Assembly (NCBI GenBank): GCA_903945325.1
Contig: CAJAVE010000214.1
Location: forward strand, 1-64,000
Origin: an uncultured beta proteobacterium
GTDB lineage: Bacteria; Pseudomonadota; Gammaproteobacteria; Burkholderiales; Burkholderiaceae_C
Direction of reading: 5' to 3'
Length of the DNA: 64,000 nt
A program made the position numbers and the translations under genes. The notes beneath the pieces were generated by a model. It was not told the DNA's origin. It did no database searches and worked only from the letters and a program-made list of their open reading frames with translations. Below, one piece after another: positions 57,603 through 64,000 of the stretch (the first letter of the stretch is position 1; every line of letters starts with the position of its first letter).

Positions 57603-58728
57603 CCTGTCACTGACGTTTCTGGTCGCTGGAGTGACACTCTTCATCACGGCGTATGTTCTGTCGCGTCGTGCCGGACGCTATCAACGTGGCATGCAAGCCT
57701 TGTTGCAACTCTCCAATAGCAATCTTGAACTATTGGATCTACCCACTGCCGCCTGGCCCGTCTTGCAAGCAGCTGGCTGGAGCAGCCTCACGTGGGATGG
57801 CGACTGGTATGGCCAACGGGTGCAGGGTTGCCTGGGCGAGTTACCTGACCAAACAACCGCCACAACCGAATCGCTACAGTCTTTTGAGGTGATGGGTGGT
57901 GGGGAGGCGCGTCTGCGCCTGGACTTTCTGCATGGCGTGCCGCGCGGCGAGGAGCGCCTGTTTGCCAACCACCTGGCCCAAGTATTTGTATTGTTGCTGG
58001 AAACCAGGCTGCGCGAGCGAACCGGCGCGCTGTCTGCCGCATTGGCCGAGCGTGCGCGACTGTCGTTGTATTTGCAGCACGACATGCGGAACCTGGCCCA
58101 GTGGGTAAGCTGGGTGGGCGCGGACTTTGTGCAAGCCGCCTCTTCTGAGTCGCTCATGGTAGTGGCACAACGGTTGCAGGCCAATGCCCCATTTGCACTG
58201 GAGCGCGCCCAGCGCTTGATGGCCGCCTTGGGCAATGACCAGCAGGCGAGCGTGCCGCGCCCTATGGCGCTGCGTGGGGCGCTGGAGCAAGCGGCACGGC
58301 TGGCTGGCATTGAAGTATCCATTGAAGGCAACGCCACGGCTTGGGTTGCGCCCGAACTGCTGGAGCGTGCCCTTGACAATTTGCTGAGCAACCTGGCGGC
58401 GGCTTGGCGCGACGGCGTTACGGTTGGTCCCAGTGCGGAAATTGATACCGCCACCACACCCGAGTCTGGCGCCTGTACCCGCATCGCACTCACCTGTCCC
58501 TTACCGCCCGGGGGAATGGATATTCCCCCCGAGAAATTGTTCGAACCCTTTGCCAGTGGGCGCCCGGGAGGTCTGGGCCTGGGCTTGTACCAGGCGCGTC
58601 ACTGCCTGCAAGAAGCGGGTGGCGAGCTGCGGGCCACTGTCTCCCAGCGCCAGCTTCAATTCACGCTGCTGTTGCCACTGCCGCATCAAGACCATCGCAA
58701 AGATGTATCCATAAAACCCACAGTGTAA
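57580..58728 (+). CDS. Sensor histidine kinase, PrsK-like
   Basis: Kinase of 382 aa from MASNVLTSLSLTF at 57580. One membrane helix lies near the N-terminus (LSLTFLVAGVTLFITAYVL). The phosphoacceptor region reads LQHDMRNLAQWVS with H167. This HDxxN pattern differs from standard HisKA and resembles kinases of the PrsK type. The ATPase domain has RALDNLLSNLAAAW and GGLGLGLYQARH, with PEKLFEPFASG in the usual F-box position. Partner of the overlapping response regulator gene. The signal is unknown. Confidence 0.85.
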   Translation: MASNVLTSLSLTFLVAGVTLFITAYVLSRRAGRYQRGMQALLQLSNSNLELLDLPTAAWPVLQAAGWSSLTWDGDWYGQRVQGCLGELPDQTTATTESLQSFEVMGGGEARLRLDFLHGVPRGEERLFANHLAQVFVLLLETRLRERTGALSAALAERARLSLYLQHDMRNLAQWVSWVGADFVQAASSESLMVVAQRLQANAPFALERAQRLMAALGNDQQASVPRPMALRGALEQAARLAGIEVSIEGNATAWVAPELLERALDNLLSNLAAAWRDGVTVGPSAEIDTATTPESGACTRIALTCPLPPGGMDIPPEKLFEPFASGRPGGLGLGLYQARHCLQEAGGELRATVSQRQLQFTLLLPLPHQDHRKDVSIKPTV

Positions 58729-58734
58729 AAAAGT

Positions 58735-58767
58735 TTGACACCCCGCAGCGGGCGCCTTGGCTATAGT
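58735..58767 (+). promoter_or_regulatory. Possible promoter of first prepilin gene
   Basis: TTGACA at 58735-58740 is a perfect -35 hexamer. TATAGT at 58762-58767 resembles a -10 but at a spacing of 21 bp, longer than usual; GGCTAT at 58759 gives 18 bp. It lies ~70 bp before the prepilin start, between the kinase gene and the pilin cluster. Confidence 0.35.
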
Positions 58768-58838
58768 CGACCCGGTCAGCGCTGCCATGGGGGCGCGTTA
58801 CAGTAGTACGTCGTAATAACGTCGAAAGGGAAAATTTC

Positions 58839-59525
58839 ATGAACTATCGCAACAGGTCCCGCCAGTCGGGCTTTACGTTGGTGGAAATCGCCATCGTCCT
58901 GGTCATTATTGGGCTGCTGCTGGGCGGTGTGCTCAAGGGGCAGGAGATGATTGAGAACTCCAAGATCAAGAGCATCGTCAATGACATGAAGGCCGTGCAG
59001 GCGGCCTACAACGGCTACATCGATCGCTACAAGGCGATTCCTGGCGATGAGACCATTGCCACCATGGCTGCACGTGGATGGGCCGGCGCGGTGGGGGGCA
59101 ACGGCAACGGCGTGCTGCTGATCACGGCAGCACAAACATTTACCAATGGCGGCGAGCAGGGTCCATTTTGGCGCGCCATGCGGGCATCGGGGCTTTTGCA
59201 AGGTGATCCCACCGCGGCAGCGAACGCGACCGGTTTGCCGCGCCATGCAGGTGGTGGTTTGATGGGCGTGTCGTCTGATGTGGCGGGCATTTACGGACAA
59301 AACGGAACATCGGTGTGTGTGGCAGGTTTGACTACCAAGCAAGCGGCCGGAATTGACTCGTTGGTTGACGGAGCCTTGCCGGCGACGCAGATAGGAAACA
59401 ACACGGGTTCAGTGCGCGGCGAGACCAATGCAGCCAACCCGTCAGCGCCCATCACTGCTGTACCAGGCGCTGCGGCCTATAACGAGCAGGCCGTTACAAC
59501 CTGGACTGTCTGCATGCGCATTTAG
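58839..59525 (+). CDS. Type IV prepilin (probable major pilin candidate)
   Basis: Prepilin of 228 aa with an 11-residue basic leader ending SG, cut before FTLVEIAIVLVIIGLLLGG, including the conserved glutamate at +5. After the helix the pilin region (KSIVNDMKAVQAAYNGYIDRYKAIPGDE) is followed by a Gly/Ala-rich globular part with two cysteines (near residues 160 and 226) that could form a disulfide. It has its own possible promoter and is followed by a strong terminator, which would allow higher expression than the other pilins. Confidence 0.88.
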   Translation: MNYRNRSRQSGFTLVEIAIVLVIIGLLLGGVLKGQEMIENSKIKSIVNDMKAVQAAYNGYIDRYKAIPGDETIATMAARGWAGAVGGNGNGVLLITAAQTFTNGGEQGPFWRAMRASGLLQGDPTAAANATGLPRHAGGGLMGVSSDVAGIYGQNGTSVCVAGLTTKQAAGIDSLVDGALPATQIGNNTGSVRGETNAANPSAPITAVPGAAAYNEQAVTTWTVCMRI

Positions 59526-59570
59526 TCCTGGCGATGTCCGAGATTGAGGCCTAGTCATCGCGTCAACCTC

Positions 59571-59598
59571 AGAAAGGCCCGCTGATGCGGGCCTTTCT
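59571..59598 (+). terminator. Rho-independent terminator after first prepilin gene
   Basis: 12-bp perfect stem AGAAAGGCCCGC / GCGGGCCTTTCT around a TGAT loop. It lies 46 bp after the prepilin stop and separates that gene from the next three prepilin genes. Confidence 0.85.
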
Positions 59599-59637
59599 TG
59601 TGGAGATTGGCCCTTAGTGCGTCGAACCGATATTTGA

Positions 59638-59700
59638 AGCAAAATAGGCATCTAGATCATATGGAATCTGCGCAAGCAGCTATCATTTTTGTAGTGTTAT
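59638..59700 (-). repeat. Dispersed ~60-bp repeat, copy 7
   Basis: Minus orientation, between the first and second prepilin genes. On the minus strand it has AAAATGATAGC, then TAGCTGCTTGCGCA (exact core), then CATATGATCTAGATGCC and TATTTTGC. The tail type is shared with copy 2. Confidence 0.75.
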
Positions 59701-59711
59701 GACTTTCCACC

Positions 59712-60581
59712 ATGCCTATTGACCTGCTCTCTCGACGCCTTTCGCGCAACCGGCTTGCCGGCTTTACGCTGGTGGAGATGGCTGTGGTGGTGGTTCTGAT
59801 GGGCATTATGTTGACCCTGGGCCTGCGCATGCTGCAGGCCACCCAAAACAACGCGGCCTGGAGCGAAACCAAGCTCAAACAGGAGCGCATCAAAGTGGCT
59901 CTTGTTTCCTTTCTGCGGACCAATGGTCGCCTGCCCTGCCCGGACTCGGCCTTGCCTCCAACAGGAGTTGAACCAGCAGTGTGCCTGGTCAACGCCGGGC
60001 GCGGCGTGTTGCCGTGGCGGGTGCTGGGTATGTCAATTGGAGACGCCCAAGACGGTTGGTCCAACTTTTTCACCTACCGTGTCGCCAACCGGACGCCGGC
60101 AACCGCCAGCAACTGGACTACGAAAGTAGGCGCGACCGCCTTCACAGTGGGCGAGTTGACTGCCCCCTTGGCAAGCTTTGGGTTGTCGGAACGCAGCGAT
60201 GCGGGTGCGCTCGGCGCGTCACTGGTACCCAACCCGGTAGTCATGGTCATTTCACACGGCAAGAACGGTCTGGGCGGGCGAACGGTGCGCGGCACCGCAC
60301 CAATGCCCTTGCCTGCGGGTGCCGATGAGTTGCTCAACGCCACCACCGCACTGCCTGCTGCTGCGCCCCATTTCGTCACCCGCTCCCCTACCGATGCAGG
60401 CGGCGCAGCGGGCGGAACATTTGACGACCTCGTGGCCTACATGACGCCCAACCATCTGTTACAACCCTTGCTGGATGACAAGACACTCAAGGGTGTCTGT
60501 CAAGCTTACTGCGCGGCACCGGGGCCTGGATGTGTGGCTGCTGCGGTTCCGGTCGGCAATCCGGCGCCTACCTGTCCCTGA
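59712..60581 (+). CDS. Type IV prepilin-like minor pilin
   Basis: Prepilin of 289 aa with a 17-residue basic leader ending LAG, cut before FTLVEMAVVVVLMGIMLTL. The globular part contains several cysteines (LPCPDSALPP, AVCLVN, GVCQAYCAAPGPGC), suggesting disulfide-stabilised loops. The opening LRTNGRLPCPD is a pattern seen in large minor pseudopilins. It probably primes or caps the pilus. It follows a terminator and a dispersed repeat. Confidence 0.82.
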   Translation: MPIDLLSRRLSRNRLAGFTLVEMAVVVVLMGIMLTLGLRMLQATQNNAAWSETKLKQERIKVALVSFLRTNGRLPCPDSALPPTGVEPAVCLVNAGRGVLPWRVLGMSIGDAQDGWSNFFTYRVANRTPATASNWTTKVGATAFTVGELTAPLASFGLSERSDAGALGASLVPNPVVMVISHGKNGLGGRTVRGTAPMPLPAGADELLNATTALPAAAPHFVTRSPTDAGGAAGGTFDDLVAYMTPNHLLQPLLDDKTLKGVCQAYCAAPGPGCVAAAVPVGNPAPTCP

Positions 60582-60612
60582 TCGTGCGAAATTTCTGAAA
60601 AGGTCAATCATC

Positions 60613-61263
60613 ATGCATTCCAAGTCAAAATTTCAACGTGGTTTCACCCTTGCCGAAATGGCCATTGTGATTGTCCTCGGCGGCATACTGCTGGCCGCCG
60701 GGCTGATGGCCGGGCGCGGGCAGATCAGTCGGACTCAGGCACAGGACGTCATTCAAATAGCCAGCGACCTGCAAACTGGTGCGCTCAGCTTCAAACAACG
60801 CTACGGCTATTTGCCGGGTGACTGGATATTCGTGGCCAATCAGATCCCCAACATAGCCGCGGGCGCGACCGGCGGAGCCACTGGCAATGGCTTGCTCGCC
60901 GGAACACTGGCGGCAGGCACTGGCATTGCTACAGCGGGCACTGAAATTGGGCAGGCGCCGGTTCAGTTGTACCAGTCGGGCCTGATTGGCAAAATGGGAA
61001 CCGACCCCGCACGGCGTATCCAATCGCAGTTTGGCCCAGTGCACATTGCCGGTGCAGTGGCCAATACAACAGCCGCGTACCAGGCTGCCAATCCGGGCGT
61101 AGTGAACGTCGTTATTTTCTTCAACCTGCCGTGTGAAGTTGTGTTGGATGTGGATCGGGCACTGGACGATGGTGTTGGCACGTCGGGCAAGGTAATGACT
61201 GACTTTGCACCTGCTGTTTGCCCTGCTGGCGGCACGGCGGTTCGCACATTCATTCCACTTTGA
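60613..61263 (+). CDS. Type IV prepilin
   Basis: Prepilin of 216 aa from MHSKSKFQRG at 60613; the open frame further upstream overlaps the previous gene and is not pilin-like. The 10-residue leader precedes FTLAEMAIVIVLGGILLAAG with glutamate +5. After the helix, LQTGALSFKQRYGYLPGDW is a conserved pilin block. Two cysteines near the C-terminus (LPCEVVL and APAVCPAGG) may form the D-loop disulfide. Confidence 0.85.
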   Translation: MHSKSKFQRGFTLAEMAIVIVLGGILLAAGLMAGRGQISRTQAQDVIQIASDLQTGALSFKQRYGYLPGDWIFVANQIPNIAAGATGGATGNGLLAGTLAAGTGIATAGTEIGQAPVQLYQSGLIGKMGTDPARRIQSQFGPVHIAGAVANTTAAYQAANPGVVNVVIFFNLPCEVVLDVDRALDDGVGTSGKVMTDFAPAVCPAGGTAVRTFIPL

Positions 61264-61294
61264 CACTCGGCCTTACTGATCTAACCCCTCTGCC

Positions 61295-61921
61295 ATGACT
61301 GAGTCCCGCCACCGTGCCCAGGGCTTTACCTTGGTGGAAATTGCCATCGTGCTGGTCATCATCGGGCTCTTGCTCGCGGGTTTGTTGAACGCCCAGTCGG
61401 TGTTGCGCAATGCGCGTACCAAGGATGCCATCAAGGCGGTGACCGACCTGGCCAACGCCGCCCAGCAGTTCCATGATCGCTATGGTGCCTGGCCCGGCAC
61501 CTTGCAAACTGCCGCCGCTTCCATCCCTAATATGACGGTTGCCTGTGTGGGCAATGCAACAGGTCTGATTGCGTCCGCTGCAGAGTCCGCGTGTGCCAGC
61601 GAGTCGCTGATTCGCTCCAGTATGCTGCGTGGCGATGCCACACAACCCATTCGTATCAGCGGCACCAATGGGTTCACAACCTTGAGTGTGACAGGAGCGG
61701 CAGTGGGCCTGTCCGGAATTGCCGGCTTGCCGGCCAATTGGCGCAATATTGTTCGCGTTCAAACCACCGACTGCGACGTTATCGTCCAGATGGACCGGCT
61801 GCTGGACGATGGCAGCGCCAACACGGGCAATTTGCGCACCGCGGCCAATGTGTGTGGGGCAGGCGGATCGGATCAGTCTGAAATTTTGTTAGTCGCCAAC
61901 GCAGCGCTCCGACTCAATTGA
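61295..61921 (+). CDS. Type IV prepilin
   Basis: Prepilin of 208 aa with a 10-residue leader ending QG, cut before FTLVEIAIVLVIIGLLLAG. The helix and the following block (AVTDLANAAQQFHDRYGAWPG) are close to the previous gene, suggesting duplication. Cysteines at TVACVGN, SACASES, TTDCDVI and ANVCGAGG. It is the last plus-strand gene of the pilus region, convergent with the repeat-rich protein. Confidence 0.85.
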   Translation: MTESRHRAQGFTLVEIAIVLVIIGLLLAGLLNAQSVLRNARTKDAIKAVTDLANAAQQFHDRYGAWPGTLQTAAASIPNMTVACVGNATGLIASAAESACASESLIRSSMLRGDATQPIRISGTNGFTTLSVTGAAVGLSGIAGLPANWRNIVRVQTTDCDVIVQMDRLLDDGSANTGNLRTAANVCGAGGSDQSEILLVANAALRLN

Positions 61922-62149
61922 GTGTCACGCTGAAAATAGCGAAGCAAGCCCTGCATCATCGCCGGCTTGAGCCACTTCGATCGAACCACTTTCCATAGGC
62001 GTCACGCAACCAGGCACTGCGGTCATCGCCTCCGTTGCTGGCACCTCCGCTATTCCCAGATAGCTAAAGTGATCGTGCCGGTGAGCAACGCGGTGTTGCG
62101 TTTTTACCGATCTGGTAAAACGTGGCGGATGACAGCAAGTTCTCCGCGA
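61922..62149. other. Convergent intergenic spacer
   Basis: Spacer between the last prepilin stop and the stop of the opposite-strand repeat protein. Short open frames across it have unlikely compositions and no clear terminator hairpin is seen. Confidence 0.4.
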
Positions 62150-64000
62150 TCAAGGGCAGCCGCTGTTCGGCGCTCCGGGAGACCCGGCCCGATTGTCTTT
62201 GATGGTCATGATGCTGGAGGCTGATGCTCCGAGGCTGTCAATGACGGTAAACGTCACATCATGGACTCCAGGCTCAACATATACCGGTGGCGTATCGGAC
62301 GAGAAAGCGTTGATGCATCGGGTTCCGTAGCTGATGACACCGGTTGTCTCGGCAAACACGAGTGGTCGGGAAGTGGTCAGTACGTAAGGGCTTGGGGAAA
62401 TAGCGACGACCGAGCTAAGTGCAAACGCCGGAAGGGGCGCTGCTTGCGCAACCACGACTAAACTGGAGAAATTCAGCACGGACGACAACAAACTGTTGCT
62501 GGTAATTGCGGTGTAGGGTGGGGTGCCACCGTAGATGTACAGTTTGACCGGATCCACACTGTTTTCACCCACGACAAATGCGCTGGGTGAAAGACGAATC
62601 TGACTTGCAGCCGCAGCGACGGTAAGAGGAATCGCCGCAATAAGCCCAGTTGAGTCCCTTACCGTAATAGAAGTTTGCCCAACATTTAACAAGGTCGCAG
62701 TGATCGTCGAACTGCTCAATGAAGTAGTTGCGATGCTGAGGTTGTTGCTGGTGGCGGTGTAAGTGCCACTGCCGCCCGTGATGGTAAACGTGAGGGAGTC
62801 ACCCGCATTTCCACTGGCGCTATTGGGCAGCACATTAATCGTGGCGCCAACGACCGTGGGCACCGTGACTGCAATTTCGACCTTGGTACCTGTAGAGTCC
62901 AGAACCACGATCGTTCCACTACCTGAGGCGCCCGGGGTGATCGTCAAGTCAACGCCAGTTAACGTTGCGGTCGCAACGGCCGCATTGCCGCTGCTGGTGG
63001 CATAGGGCGGAACCCCTCCGCCAACCTTGTAACCGACGGCTGCTCCCCCACTGGCCAGCGTGATTGCGCTGGGTGCGGTTGTGTACAGCCCAGGTGCAGT
63101 AGCAGAACCTACCGTCAGCGCAATAACGACTTGTGTTCCCGTGGAATCAAACACCAGAATTTGTGCGGTACCCGCGGTCGCACCGGCGATAACGGTCAAT
63201 GTCGACCCATTGATGCCTGCGGTTGCTACGTTGGTATTGCTGCTGCTGACGCGGTACGGTGGACTGCCTCCGTCGACCGTATAAGTGCCCGTGCCACTCA
63301 CACCCATGGTCACTGCACTTGGGGACGTTGTGTAAAGAGCGGACACGGTGCCGGTGGAGCCAACCGTCACGGTGACCGGTATCTGCGCGCCTGTCGAGTC
63401 AAATACGACGACTGTAGCGTTACCCGTCACACTGCCAGTAACCGTTAGAGTGGCTCCACTCACATTGGCGTTGACGACCGCAGCGTTGCTACTGCTGGTG
63501 GCATAGGGAGAAAGTCCGCCGGAAATTGCAAAGCTTCGTATTTGCCCTGCAGCAAGTGTGATGGAACTGGGTGCTGTTGTGAAGAATGTACCTGCGGGGG
63601 TCGTGTTGGACGACACCGTTGCGCTAATTTCAATCTTTGCTCCCGTGGAATCCAGCAGGATGATCGTGGACGAGCCGGCGGACAGACCCTTGAGATACAG
63701 ATTGCTGCCGGTAAGGGACGCCGAGGCTACATTGATGTTGCTGCTGCCCACCGCGTAAGGTGGTGTGCCGCCACCGACCGAGTACGTGGATTCGACTGCG
63801 CCAACTGCCAGCCCAACGGTGGCGCCTGCGGTTGTGAATAGGGGGGTCGCGGTCGTTGAGCCAACCGTGACGCTAATGACGACTTGGGTCCCTGTCGAGT
63901 CGAGTGCCAGCACCTGTGCAACTCCAGTTGCAACGCCTGTTATGTTGAGCGTGGTTCCAGTGACGGTTGTGGTCGCAACACCCGTATTGCTTGGACTGGA
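62150..64000 (-). CDS. Large repeat-rich surface/adhesin-like protein, partial
   Basis: C-terminal ~616 residues of a protein whose frame stays open to the right edge, so the start is outside the window. At least five tandem units of ~83 residues are visible, each with a GGxPPYxxxSSN block, VAxAxxxGxxLxV, and an end VxDSTGxxVxIxVTVGS. This is the pattern of bacterial Ig-like (BIG) repeats. The units diverge toward the C-terminus, which ends in a distinct domain with cysteines (GTRCINAFSS; NSGCP). No membrane anchor or autotransporter barrel is seen at this end. Probably an exported structural or adhesive protein. Its location opposite a pilus locus suggests a surface role. Confidence 0.82.
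   Translation of the reverse strand, partial: SSPSNTGVATTTVTGTTLNITGVATGVAQVLALDSTGTQVVISVTVGSTTATPLFTTAGATVGLAVGAVESTYSVGGGTPPYAVGSSNINVASASLTGSNLYLKGLSAGSSTIILLDSTGAKIEISATVSSNTTPAGTFFTTAPSSITLAAGQIRSFAISGGLSPYATSSSNAAVVNANVSGATLTVTGSVTGNATVVVFDSTGAQIPVTVTVGSTGTVSALYTTSPSAVTMGVSGTGTYTVDGGSPPYRVSSSNTNVATAGINGSTLTVIAGATAGTAQILVFDSTGTQVVIALTVGSATAPGLYTTAPSAITLASGGAAVGYKVGGGVPPYATSSGNAAVATATLTGVDLTITPGASGSGTIVVLDSTGTKVEIAVTVPTVVGATINVLPNSASGNAGDSLTFTITGGSGTYTATSNNLSIATTSLSSSTITATLLNVGQTSITVRDSTGLIAAIPLTVAAAASQIRLSPSAFVVGENSVDPVKLYIYGGTPPYTAITSNSLLSSVLNFSSLVVVAQAAPLPAFALSSVVAISPSPYVLTTSRPLVFAETTGVISYGTRCINAFSSDTPPVYVEPGVHDVTFTVIDSLGASASSIMTIKDNRAGSPGAPNSGCP

Noticed and set aside
61967-62224. 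85-codon plus-strand frame after the last prepilin
   Set aside because: Arg/His-rich composition, overlap with the end of the repeat protein and no ribosome site.

Overview
The window reads as a contiguous piece of a betaproteobacterial chromosome, most likely family Comamonadaceae (Burkholderiales; Rhodoferax-like). The basis is high GC, the protein families, a split methionine synthase carrying SAH riboswitches, and a dispersed ~60-bp repeat. The genus is inference. No rRNA, tRNA, CRISPR array, IS transposase or prophage gene was recognised. The two edge genes are cut: an amidohydrolase at the left and a large repeat-rich protein at the right.

Layout. 1-5.0 kb (minus strand): reductive pyrimidine catabolism (preT, preA, dihydropyrimidinase, N-carbamoyl amidohydrolase). 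5.2-8.4 kb: a zinc-ribbon membrane protein with HEXXH, a receiver-like protein, a MITE-like inverted-repeat element and a CoA-transferase. 8.4-16.1 kb: two hybrid sensor kinases flanking a PhnD-like binding protein. 16.1-18.1 kb: ABC-F ATPase Uup. 18.3-22.7 kb: a haem-binding-type sensor kinase, an HD-GYP response regulator and a class III nucleotide cyclase. 22.7-26.7 kb: methylmalonate-semialdehyde dehydrogenase and an omega-aminotransferase with a divergent LysR regulator. With the first operon these would take uracil through beta-alanine to acetyl-CoA. 26.7-32.8 kb: small genes, an ECF sigma factor with a membrane partner, LysR, TetR and a phosphoesterase. 32.8-41.4 kb: PEP carboxykinase, a 46-aa membrane protein, threonine ammonia-lyase, a tandem AAA+ ATPase and RecQ. 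41.5-46.3 kb: methionine synthase as two genes, each behind its own SAH riboswitch with a visible Shine-Dalgarno-sequestering stem. 46.4-61.9 kb: an MSHA-type IV pilus locus (ATPase with SPOR-like tail, secretin, TPR protein, MshE ATPase, MshG, assembly proteins, a two-component pair, four prepilins). 62.1-64 kb: a large protein of ~83-residue repeats on the opposite strand.

Connections. c-di-GMP is a likely theme: the HD-GYP enzyme would degrade it, and the MshE N-terminus carries the known c-di-GMP-binding motif.

The most unusual signal is a dispersed ~60-bp repeat around the core TAGCTGCTTGCGCA, seen seven times. Four copies lie in or extend protein frames: an apparent in-frame insertion in methionine synthase, a block in the CoA-transferase, the C-terminus and stop of a phosphoesterase, and the N-terminus of RecQ.
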